This document shows, one piece after another, positions 1 to 7,298 of a stretch of 32,497 nucleotides of DNA. The notes under the pieces were generated by a model. The model did not search any database. It saw only the letters and a program-made list of their open reading frames with translations, and was not told the DNA's origin. The position numbers and the translations under genes are program-made. Within the stretch, counting starts at the first letter, position 1, and every line of letters begins with the position of its first letter. The stretch comes from DASPJR01 sp035628505 (GTDB taxonomy: Bacteria > Planctomycetota > SZUA-567 > H5-PLA8), in contig DASPJR010000066.1 in NCBI GenBank assembly GCA_035628505.1, forward strand, positions 1 to 32,497. The letters run 5' to 3'.

Positions 1-621
1 AAAACGCAGGCCGCGCTGCTGGAGGCGATGGAAGAACACCGCGTCACGGCCGGCGGACAGACGTACAAGCTGCCGGAGCCGTTTTTTGTGCTCGCAACGC
101 AGAACCCGATTGAGCAGGAAGGCACGTATCCGCTTCCTGAGGCGCAGCTCGACCGTTTCATGTTTGAAGTGCGCATCGACTATCCGACGAAACAGGAAGA
201 GGTCGATATCGTGCGCTCGACCACAGCGCTGCGCGACACGACGCTGACGCCGGTGCTGAACGCCGCTCAGGTGCTGGAAATCCAAAAGGTGGTCCGCAAG
301 ATTCCGGTCAGCGATGCGGTGATCCGCTACGCGGTCGACCTGGTCGATGCCTCCCGTCCACGCAGCCCGGATGCTCCGGATTTCGTGAAGCTGTGGGTGC
401 GCTGGGGCGCAGGCCCTCGCGCCAGCCAGTACCTGATCCTGGCGGCGAAGGCGCGTGCCGCGATCCGTGGGAACTTCTCAGCTTCGAGCAGCGATGTTGA
501 AGCCATTGCGCCGCTGGTGCTGCGCCACCGCATCGTCACGAACTTCCATGCCGAAAGCGAAAACATCAACGCGGACGAGATCGTCAAGCGGCTGTTAGGT
601 CACGTTAAAAAGCCAAGCTGA
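1..621 (+). CDS. MoxR-family AAA+ ATPase, C-terminal part (5' end outside window)
   Basis: The frame is open from the first base, so this is the C-terminal ~206 residues of a longer protein; MoxR proteins are usually about 310-340 residues. It reads directly into the MoxR core: KTQAALLEAMEE, then the sensor-1 stretch ATQNPIEQEGTYPLPEAQ and the arginine-finger region LDRFMF, followed by the helical AAA lid domain (GPRASQYLILAAKARA, LRHRI). MoxR ATPases act as chaperone-like partners of von Willebrand factor A and DUF58 proteins, often in cell-envelope functions. A DUF58 protein is present about 3.2 kb downstream (3785-4753), but two unrelated genes lie between. The Walker A region is outside the window. 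The family call is secure; the specific client is unknown. Confidence 0.93.
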   Translation, partial: KTQAALLEAMEEHRVTAGGQTYKLPEPFFVLATQNPIEQEGTYPLPEAQLDRFMFEVRIDYPTKQEEVDIVRSTTALRDTTLTPVLNAAQVLEIQKVVRKIPVSDAVIRYAVDLVDASRPRSPDAPDFVKLWVRWGAGPRASQYLILAAKARAAIRGNFSASSSDVEAIAPLVLRHRIVTNFHAESENINADEIVKRLLGHVKKPS

Positions 622-667
622 TCTCCCGGCGTGCGGCTTAGTACGACGCTTCGAAAATAAGAATCAA

Positions 668-2005
668 ATGCGAGAGAACTCTATGCGGCTCCGACCGTTA
701 ATCTGTGCCCTGGCTCTATCCGTCGCTGCGCTGGCCGCGAATGCGCTTGAAGTAAAAAAGCCATACCTGCAGCTTGGCCCGATGCTCGGCCATGTTGGCG
801 CGACTGAAGCACGCGTTTGGGTTAAGGCTTCCGAAAAGGCGAAGGTGGAAATCCGCTTCTGGCGTGCCGATGCCGCAAATCGTGACGTTACGGTAAAAGC
901 GCCCGAGCCCAGCAGCGCGACGGATTTCATGACGCACGTGACGATCCCCAATCTCGCACCCGAGACGCAGTATTCTTATGTCGTGCTTTTGAACGGAAAA
1001 CCCGCCATGTTCCCGCCATACCCCTCTTTCACTACGGCGCCTGAAAAAGGCAAGAAAGGTGTGACACGAATCTGCTTCGTCTCGTGTATCGGACGAAACT
1101 CGCATGAACCTGCCGCGGCGTGGGCGGACATGGCCGCACGCGCGAAGTTCGATCTGCTCCTGATGCTCGGCGACAATCACTATGCCGATTCAACCTCGCC
1201 TGAAAAGCAGCGGCCGGCATACTACGCTCACCGCGCGGTCTCCGGGTTCAAAGAGGTAACCAGTCGCGTGGCGACTTACGCTATCTGGGACGATCACGAC
1301 TTCGGCCCCAACGACAGCGACGGCACCGCCGCAGGCAAAGAAATTTCGCTCGAGACGTTCAAACAGTTCTGGCCTAATCCAGCGTATGGCGAGACGGACA
1401 ACCCGGGCTGCTATTTCCGGCTGACGCGCGGCGATGTGGATTTTTTCATGCTCGACGGCCGCTATCACCGCACGCCAAACAAGGCGCCTGAAGATGGCAA
1501 AAAAACGATGCTCGGCGAAAAGCAGCTCGAGTGGCTTAAACGCGAACTGCTGCTCTCGACAGCAACGGTGAAATTCCTGGCTCACGGCAGCGAATGGCAG
1601 AGCCATGGAACGAAAGATTCCTGGACCAGCTTCGCCCGCGAGCGGGATGAACTGTTCAACTTTATTGAAGAGAAAAAAATCAGCGGCGTGATGCTGCTCT
1701 CGGGCGACCGGCATTTCACCGGCTGTTACCAGGTCAAAGGCCGCTTCATAGAAGCCACCAGCGGCCCGCTTGGCAGCAAGAACTATCCGACAAAGAACCT
1801 GCCCGAAATGTTTTTGAATTATGGCGAGGGCAAGATGTACAGCATCTACGAGGTCGACACGACCGGCGCCGAGCCCTCGGCGACGCTCGAAATCTACCGC
1901 GCGGGCGACGGCCTGCTGGAGAAGCGAAAATTCTCGTGGGAGCAGATCTGCGGCTTCGAGAAAATTCCGCCGCTACCTCCATCCCCTCCGACGCCCAAGA
2001 AGTAA
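668..2005 (+). CDS. PhoD-like metallophosphatase, exported
   Basis: The 445-residue protein has an N-terminal signal peptide (hydrophobic LICALALSVAALAANA), a beta-rich PhoD N-terminal domain (about 30-125) and a PhoD metallophosphatase domain (about 130-410). Visible family motifs are FVSCIG (137-142), LGDN (167-170), IWDDHDFGPND (206-216), MLDGRYHR (261-268) and SGDRHF (345-350), which carry the metal-binding Asp, Asn and His residues. PhoD enzymes are alkaline phosphatases or phosphodiesterases acting outside the cytoplasm, often during phosphate limitation. The start is uncertain: an in-frame ATG at 683 gives a cleaner signal peptide. A proline-rich C-terminal tail (PPLPPSPPTPKK) is present. 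No phosphate-regulon site was recognised. The gene converges with the glycosyltransferase at 2059. The exact substrate cannot be told. Confidence 0.92.
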   Translation: MRENSMRLRPLICALALSVAALAANALEVKKPYLQLGPMLGHVGATEARVWVKASEKAKVEIRFWRADAANRDVTVKAPEPSSATDFMTHVTIPNLAPETQYSYVVLLNGKPAMFPPYPSFTTAPEKGKKGVTRICFVSCIGRNSHEPAAAWADMAARAKFDLLLMLGDNHYADSTSPEKQRPAYYAHRAVSGFKEVTSRVATYAIWDDHDFGPNDSDGTAAGKEISLETFKQFWPNPAYGETDNPGCYFRLTRGDVDFFMLDGRYHRTPNKAPEDGKKTMLGEKQLEWLKRELLLSTATVKFLAHGSEWQSHGTKDSWTSFARERDELFNFIEEKKISGVMLLSGDRHFTGCYQVKGRFIEATSGPLGSKNYPTKNLPEMFLNYGEGKMYSIYEVDTTGAEPSATLEIYRAGDGLLEKRKFSWEQICGFEKIPPLPPSPPTPKK

Positions 2006-2058
2006 ACGGCTACACCACGGCGCATGAAGTGGCTTAAGGCGATATCTCATCCCAGGCG

Positions 2059-3588
2059 TTACTTTACTGAGATGGGCACCAGCGTAACGCGGTTCTTCAT
2101 CGCCCCCGCGTGAATGAGTTCGCCCACCCTATACCCCCGCTCCTGAATATCTTTGAGCACTGGCTCTTCGGCATTCGAGAAGCGGTTCAGAAAGAGCAGC
2201 CAGCAGTGTCCGTCTCTGATGCCGCTGAAATCTTGTACGTCGCGAACGACAAATCGCGTCTCGTTAAACCGTGGCAGGTAGTACCGTAAATGCCACGAGA
2301 GGTGTTTGTCGGTGGAATAAATCGTAACGGGCTCAGACGACTGCTCGGTCTGGATCATTGCCTGGGTGAAGTCATCCCAGCGCGTGCGCGAATTGGCGTC
2401 CAGCACGCTCGTGGTCACCGCCCACGCGATTGCAGCGCCCAGCCAAACGGTCCGCAGCGGCGGGGCAAGATGGTAGATTCCCTGCACAAGCAGCAGCAGA
2501 TACGGCACGGCAATAATGATCAGGTGCCGGTCGCCCCAGATCGATTGCGACAGCATATGGCTCAGCAGAAATGCGCCGGCGACCGGTAGTGTCGCAAGCA
2601 ATGCCAGCAGCCAGAACGTGGTGGCGCTGTGGCTGCGTGAATACACTTCGCCTTTCCACGCTTTCCAGCCCCAGTAAAGCAGTGGCAGATTGAGCAGCAC
2701 GATCGGCAGATTCCACAGAACGAACGATCCATTTCCCGAGCCGCGGAAATCCAGCGCGCCATTCATTCCTGCATACAGCCGCGCGATCTGCAGCACGCCA
2801 GGCCGCGCGTTCCAGGCGAGATTCGAATCCAGCCCGCGGTGCGCCGCGACAGCATCGCGAATCAGCATCGCCCAGGGCAGATAGCAGATCCCCACGACCG
2901 CGCACGAGACGAAGAACGAAGCGAGCTTTGTCCTGCGGAACAGCAGAACATAGAGGAACTCGGTCGCGACAAACAGGCAGCCGTAATAATGCGTGTACAC
3001 TAATAGCAGGTTGACGGCGAACAGGCTGAGCGTAATCCAGCGCTGCGGCCGCGCGGGCTGGATGAAGCGCAGGAACAGGTAAAGCGAGCAGAGGCTGACG
3101 CACAGCAGCATGCTGTACATGCGCACTTCCTGCGAGTAGTAAACCAGGTAGCTGTTAACAGCGATCAGAAACAGCGCCGTGTTGCGCGTCGAAGACCTTA
3201 TTTCAAGCTGACGGCAAATGCCGAAAAACGGCGCGAGCGCGGCGAGAGACCAGAGAATCGGGAAGAGCCGCAGCCACGTCACGCTTTCTCCACCGGCAGC
3301 GATCCAGAAATGCATGGCCATATAAAAAAGCGGCGGATGAACGATGTCGTCAGCAACCTGATCGATCAGCATGCTCCAGGATTGCCGTCCGAATTGAACA
3401 CTGTACACCTCATCGACCCACAGGCATTGGGTCGACGCATTCCAGAAGCGCAGCAGCGCATAGACGCTCACCAGAACGGCAAGCATCACAAGCCCGGAAC
3501 GATTTGCTTCCGCGCTGCGCATGAGCGGGCGGATGAGAATGCGGTTCGGAAGACGCGCGACTGAGTTCAAAGTGGGAAATGTGTTCAT
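2059..3588 (-). CDS. Multi-pass membrane glycosyltransferase (PMT/ArnT-like, GT39/GT83 type)
   Basis: I place the start at 3588 (MNTFPTL), preceded by GAGAGG five to six bases upstream; the frame stays open to 3885, but that would overlap the divergent DUF58 gene. The 509-residue product begins with a transmembrane segment (about 31-47), followed by WVDEVYS (57-63), the acidic pair typical of the first periplasmic loop of lipid-linked sugar transferases of the PMT_2 class. At least eight further hydrophobic segments follow (for example FFVSCAVVGICYLPW, LLALLATLPVAGAFLL), ending in a soluble C-terminal domain. Such enzymes move a sugar from a polyprenyl-phosphate donor to a protein or glycolipid on the outer face of the membrane. 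Acceptor and sugar are unknown. It converges with the PhoD gene and diverges from the DUF58 gene. Confidence 0.85.
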   Translation of the reverse strand: MNTFPTLNSVARLPNRILIRPLMRSAEANRSGLVMLAVLVSVYALLRFWNASTQCLWVDEVYSVQFGRQSWSMLIDQVADDIVHPPLFYMAMHFWIAAGGESVTWLRLFPILWSLAALAPFFGICRQLEIRSSTRNTALFLIAVNSYLVYYSQEVRMYSMLLCVSLCSLYLFLRFIQPARPQRWITLSLFAVNLLLVYTHYYGCLFVATEFLYVLLFRRTKLASFFVSCAVVGICYLPWAMLIRDAVAAHRGLDSNLAWNARPGVLQIARLYAGMNGALDFRGSGNGSFVLWNLPIVLLNLPLLYWGWKAWKGEVYSRSHSATTFWLLALLATLPVAGAFLLSHMLSQSIWGDRHLIIIAVPYLLLLVQGIYHLAPPLRTVWLGAAIAWAVTTSVLDANSRTRWDDFTQAMIQTEQSSEPVTIYSTDKHLSWHLRYYLPRFNETRFVVRDVQDFSGIRDGHCWLLFLNRFSNAEEPVLKDIQERGYRVGELIHAGAMKNRVTLVPISVK

Positions 3589-3784
3589 TACATCCTCTCG
3601 CGGCACAAAAATCCGACTCGCGATGGAGCGAACACTGGGCCTTTCGCGGGTAGCTTCCGGGCGAAGCTGAAGCGTTCTTAAATGAAAAGATTTTACCCAT
3701 CTCGCCACATGCGGCTGGATTTCCGCTTGTGCCCGGCGTGGTGAATGTAAGGATGTTACGCAACGCTTGCCGGGATGAAGAAAC

Positions 3785-4753
3785 ATGGCTGCCGCGACCA
3801 TCAGTCCACCCAACGACCTGCGCTCCCCCAAAACGGATGGAGACACGCGCTTTCTCGATCCGAAAGTGATCGCGCGCATTTCCAATATCGAGCTCGTCGC
3901 GCGGCTGATCGTTCAGGGCTTTCTGATCGGGCTGCATAAAAGCCCGTACCACGGTTTCTCTTCCGAATTCAGCGCCTACCGCAAATACGCCAAGGGTGAC
4001 AGCTTCAAGTTCATCGACTGGAAAGTCGTCGCGCGCACAGACCGCATTTACATCAAGCAGTTCGAAGAGAACACCAACACGCGCTGCTACATTCTGCTGG
4101 ATGCCAGCGGCTCGATGCGCTTCGGCGGCGAAGGCGCGCTGACCGAGGGAACCTCTCCAGGCATTCAGAAGTGGATTTACGGCCGCAATCTCGCGGCCGC
4201 GCTGGCGTACCTGATGATCAATCAGGGTGACGCGGCAGGTCTGGCCGTTTTCCGCGACTCCATGGCCGATGTGATTTCGGCGCGCTCGAGCACCGTTCAC
4301 CTGCACCAGCTCTACACGCTACTCTCGAAGCTGCAGCCGGAGAAGACGACCGATACTGAAAAAGGTCTCGCACGCCTGCCGGAGCGCTTTCCCAAGCGCG
4401 GTCTGATCGTCATGATTTCGGATCTGCTCGACGATGCCGATAAAATCATCTCCGCGCTGAAAGGTTTTTCTTACCGGCGCCATGAGATTCTGCTTTTTCA
4501 TCTGCTCGCGCCAGAAGAACGCGAATTCCCTTATCGCGACAACACCGAATTCGTGGATGCCGAAACAAACGAAATTATCACCGCACAGGGAAGCTACATT
4601 GCGAAGGCTTATAAAGAGGCGATGACCGCGCACACGGAGAAGATCAAGCGTTTCTGCCGTCAGAGCGACATCGATTTCGTCCCGCTTTCCACAAGCGAGA
4701 TGCTGAGCACCGCGCTGCTGGCGTATCTGAATAAACGGCAGAAGGCGTTTTAA
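3785..4753 (+). CDS. DUF58 family protein (VWA-like, MoxR partner)
   Basis: The 322-residue protein contains the DUF58 signature YRKYAKGDSFKFIDWK (65-80), RTDRIYIKQFEE and, just after, a metal-ion-dependent adhesion site DASGSM (D106, S108, S110) in a von Willebrand A-like fold. No signal peptide or membrane segment is seen, so it is the short cytosolic type. DUF58 proteins are normally encoded directly after moxR; here the MoxR gene at the window start is separated from it by a phosphatase gene and a reverse-strand glycosyltransferase gene. The start at 3785 fits the gene's homology start and a purine-rich GGATGAAG just upstream. The biochemical role of MoxR/DUF58 pairs is still poorly defined. 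The family call is firm. Confidence 0.92.
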   Translation: MAAATISPPNDLRSPKTDGDTRFLDPKVIARISNIELVARLIVQGFLIGLHKSPYHGFSSEFSAYRKYAKGDSFKFIDWKVVARTDRIYIKQFEENTNTRCYILLDASGSMRFGGEGALTEGTSPGIQKWIYGRNLAAALAYLMINQGDAAGLAVFRDSMADVISARSSTVHLHQLYTLLSKLQPEKTTDTEKGLARLPERFPKRGLIVMISDLLDDADKIISALKGFSYRRHEILLFHLLAPEEREFPYRDNTEFVDAETNEIITAQGSYIAKAYKEAMTAHTEKIKRFCRQSDIDFVPLSTSEMLSTALLAYLNKRQKAF

Positions 4754-4774
4754 ATAGTTAGTGAAAGCAAGCAT

Positions 4775-5398
4775 ATGTCCGACGATCTACTGAACCCCGA
4801 GACAGACATTTATGAGGCTGCATTTGGAACGTTAGAGAATATCCGTTTACAGCACGGCGAACTCACTTTGATTCTTCGCATTGACCAACTAACGACGGAT
4901 TGTGACGAGAACCAGCACACATGGGAACTCAGATGTTCAAATCCCTTGCGATACCGATTCGTGGACGAAAACTTCCTCCCTATCTATGTCAGGGACAATC
5001 ATCCTCTCATTTGGGCTGAGATCGAACCGCGCCAGGAGCTTTACTTTCACGGCCGCCCGGAAAACGCGGATGCAATGATCGGTGCCTTATACCAGGCCCA
5101 TCAGCAAATAACCCAGGGATGGATTCCGTTTAACAATTATTTGAATCCATGCATGCCTCTGAAGAAATTGCTTAGCGGCACATGCGGCCTCATTGCAGAC
5201 GGCCCTGTCCGAATCATTGATGTATACGAAGCCGCCTTCAAACAACATGGTGTTAAGACAAATAGATTAAAAGAGCGCCCGGCAAAAAGATGGAATGGAA
5301 ACGCATGGGTACCCCATTCCGGTTCCCTTCGTGCACTGCTGCTCGGCGAGTCCTATGTCTTGTGCGAAAAAATAAATGCCGAGCGCATCCTAAATTAA
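4775..5398 (+). CDS. Hypothetical protein, unrecognised
   Basis: This is a 207-residue soluble protein with no signal peptide, membrane segment or family motif that I recognise. It begins 21 bases after the DUF58 stop, with only weak purine-rich sequence (GTGAAAGCAAG) upstream. Composition is acidic to neutral with many aromatic residues (WELRCSN, YRFVDENFLPIYVRDN, ELYFHGRPE). The first ~110 residues look like an alternating beta-strand domain. The base composition is visibly more AT-rich than the flanking genes, and codon choice (ttg, aat, tta) differs from the ribosomal operon downstream, which may mean recent acquisition. It could be a lone immunity-type or plasticity-region gene, but that is a guess. 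The length and clean open frame support a real gene. Confidence 0.6.
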   Translation: MSDDLLNPETDIYEAAFGTLENIRLQHGELTLILRIDQLTTDCDENQHTWELRCSNPLRYRFVDENFLPIYVRDNHPLIWAEIEPRQELYFHGRPENADAMIGALYQAHQQITQGWIPFNNYLNPCMPLKKLLSGTCGLIADGPVRIIDVYEAAFKQHGVKTNRLKERPAKRWNGNAWVPHSGSLRALLLGESYVLCEKINAERILN

Positions 5399-5739
5399 GC
5401 GAAAATGCAATTATGTCCTGACCGCTTCGCCATTTTCGGAAAGTCGCCATTTAGAGTATCGTGCTTGCCAACGTCTCTGAACAGGTTACACTCGTGCATT
5501 GGACGCCGTATGGGCCAGTGGGACATCTGTTCGCTTCGGCAACTTATCCCCGGCAAGACCGATCGGCCAAGCCTCAGACCTGTGCAGTTCCGCGAAATTT
5601 TGGCGGAGCCTGCCGGTTTGGGTATTTAGCCGTAACGTACGGCAAAAAGTGAATAGGGACAAAATGTTGCCCATTCACCCCATCCTCTTGCGAGGCTCCG
5701 GGGATAACGAAGGGCAACCCATAGCAGGTGAGGATAAGC
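5399..5739 (+). other. Gene-free stretch upstream of nusA
   Basis: About 340 bases without a convincing gene. Short open frames at 5405-5629, 5461-5652 and 5499-5753 overlap one another, have no family features and look like chance. A 15-base palindrome GCCGTAACGTACGGC lies near 5630-5643, and the stronger stem-loop at 5649-5678 is listed separately. No rimP gene, which often precedes nusA in bacteria, is present. The promoter of the nusA-infB operon probably lies here, but I could not fix its -35 and -10 boxes. Confidence 0.5.
5649..5678 (+). promoter_or_regulatory. Stem-loop in the nusA leader
   Basis: GTGAAT (5649-5654), a bulged A, then GGG (5656-5658) can pair with CCCATTCAC (5670-5678). 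ACA (5659-5661) and TGT (5665-5667) can extend the helix inside the loop. It lies about 60 bases before the nusA start and is followed by a small CCTC-TTGC-GAGG hairpin. No T-tract follows, so it is not a standard terminator. A role in nusA autoregulation is inference; the pairing itself is visible. Confidence 0.4.
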
Positions 5740-7032
5740 ATGGAAGCAAATGATCTGTTAAGACTGGTGGACTCGATTCACCGCGACAAAGGCATCTCAA
5801 AAGAACTTCTCTTCGAGGCCATCGAGCAGGCACTCCTTACGGCGTCACGCAAGCGCTGGGGGCCGCACGGCGATCTTTCAGTGAAGATCAATCGCTTCAC
5901 AGGCGACATCGAGGCCTACGAAGACGGCCGCCGCATGGACCCGAATACCTTCGGCCGCATTCCTGCGCAAACCGCCAAGCAGATCATGATCCAGAAGATC
6001 CGCGAAGCCGAACGCGACGTTATTTACACAGATTACGAAGCCAAGATTGATACGCTCGTCAACGGCACCTGCCAGCGCTTCGACAAGGGCGCGATCATCG
6101 TTAACCTCGGCCGCACGGAAGGCATCGTCCCGCGCCAGGAACAGGTGTTCAATGAGCAGTACCGCCCCGGCGACCGCATCCGCGCCTACGTCGTGAAAGT
6201 GCAGAAGAAGGGTCAGAAGGTCATGATCATTCTGTCCCGCACGCACCCGAACCTGGTGAAGGAACTGTTCACGGTCGAAGTGCCTGAAATCGGCGACCGC
6301 ATCGTCGAAATCAAGGGCATCGTCCGCGAGCCGGGCCATCGTACCAAGATCGCCGTGCACTCCTCCGACATGAAAGTCGACCCGATCGGCGCCTGCGTCG
6401 GCGTGCGCGGAACGCGCATCCGCAATATCGTCGAAGAACTCAATGGCGAAAAGATTGATATCGTACGCTGGAACGAATCGCAGGATCTGTTCATCCGTAA
6501 CGCGCTCTCGCCGGCCGAAATTTCCGCCGTCGAACTGGATCGCGAAACGCAGCGGGCGCGCGTGATTGTTCCGGAAGACCAGCTCTCGCTGGCCATCGGC
6601 AAAAAGGGCCAGAACGTGCGCCTGACTGCCAAGCTCACGCATTGGCACATCGACATCATGACCGAAGAGCAGGCGAGAAAGCTGCGCGAAGCCGAGCGAG
6701 CCGAGATCTACAAGATCCCGATGCTGCCGGCGGGCGTGGCCGAGAAGTTCCTGCTGGCCGGGCTGACGAGCCTCAAATCGCTCATTTACAAGGGCGCCGA
6801 GTACCTGCACACGATGTACAGCCTCAGCGAGCAGGATGCGCAGGCGGTCGTTGAGTACGCCCGTAAGCGCGAAGAGGAACTGGCTGCGGAACGCAGCGAG
6901 GCCCAGGCTGCAGCCGCAGCCAGCGGAGCCAAGCCTGTGATCAGCGCCTCGCCTGAGGGCGACGTGAACACCGCTGAGACGGCCGCAGCGGGCGCGACAG
7001 CGGCGCCAGCCGCGAAGGGGGAAGCGCAGTGA
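5740..7032 (+). CDS. nusA: Transcription termination/antitermination factor NusA
   Basis: The ATG at 5740 is preceded by AGGTGAGG at a good distance; a GTG four codons earlier (5728) falls inside that ribosome-binding site, so I reject it. The 430-residue product has the NusA order: RNA-polymerase-binding N-domain (about 1-95, MEANDLLRLVDSIHRDK), S1 domain (about 97-167, GRTEGIVPRQEQ), KH1 with GACVGVRGTRI (217-227) and KH2 with LAIGKKGQNVRL (284-295). NusA binds RNA polymerase and nascent RNA and modulates pausing, termination and antitermination. The C-terminus has one helical domain (about 325-375, related to the NusA acidic repeat/HhH fold) and an Ala/Glu-rich tail (385-430). It heads an operon with infB, DUF503 and rbfA. 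Confidence 0.97.
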   Translation: MEANDLLRLVDSIHRDKGISKELLFEAIEQALLTASRKRWGPHGDLSVKINRFTGDIEAYEDGRRMDPNTFGRIPAQTAKQIMIQKIREAERDVIYTDYEAKIDTLVNGTCQRFDKGAIIVNLGRTEGIVPRQEQVFNEQYRPGDRIRAYVVKVQKKGQKVMIILSRTHPNLVKELFTVEVPEIGDRIVEIKGIVREPGHRTKIAVHSSDMKVDPIGACVGVRGTRIRNIVEELNGEKIDIVRWNESQDLFIRNALSPAEISAVELDRETQRARVIVPEDQLSLAIGKKGQNVRLTAKLTHWHIDIMTEEQARKLREAERAEIYKIPMLPAGVAEKFLLAGLTSLKSLIYKGAEYLHTMYSLSEQDAQAVVEYARKREEELAAERSEAQAAAAASGAKPVISASPEGDVNTAETAAAGATAAPAAKGEAQ

Positions 7033-7211
7033 GCCGCGCGGAGACACGCCGGTTTTGCCGCGCTGAAAGCGCGTGCAAGGCCACGCGTTTTCGAGCGGAA
7101 GAAAAGGTCCATGCGGGCGCCAGCAAGGTTGAAGGCGCCCAGCCAGGCGGCAGCAGCACGGCCGCCAGGATGGATAGAAAGTGGTAGCCGTGGTTAGTTG
7201 ATTGCCTTCCG

Positions 7212-7240
7212 GCCGAGGGATGCCGGGGGCTAACCTCGGC
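7212..7240 (+). promoter_or_regulatory. Possible alternative hairpins in the nusA-infB spacer
   Basis: In the 266-base spacer, GCCGAGG (7212-7218) can pair with CCTCGGC (7234-7240). An overlapping helix, ATGCCG with CGGCAT, uses part of the same 3' arm, so the two cannot form together. The spacer lies about 60 bases before the infB start. Mutually exclusive helices suggest a regulatory leader, but no T-tract follows and GC-rich DNA often gives such pairings by chance. Confidence 0.25.
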
Positions 7241-7298
7241 ATGCATTGGCAGCCCGTCAGTACCGCGCAAAGGCGCAGCTGCGGGTCGGAAGGATTGG

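Noticed and set aside
5461..5653. Short forward frames before nusA as a RimP remnant
   Set aside because: Translations (for example VHWTPYGPVGHLF) show no RimP motif and the frames overlap in all phases.
7029..7187. 52-codon GTG-started frame overlapping the nusA stop
   Set aside because: No similarity to YlxR or another small protein normally there, Ala/Arg/Lys-rich like GC-rich noise, and no ribosome-binding site beyond the nusA tail; mentioned only as a possibility in the leader finding.
5878..7242. Reverse open frame of about 454 codons opposite nusA
   Set aside because: Antisense shadow of nusA, no recognisable family.
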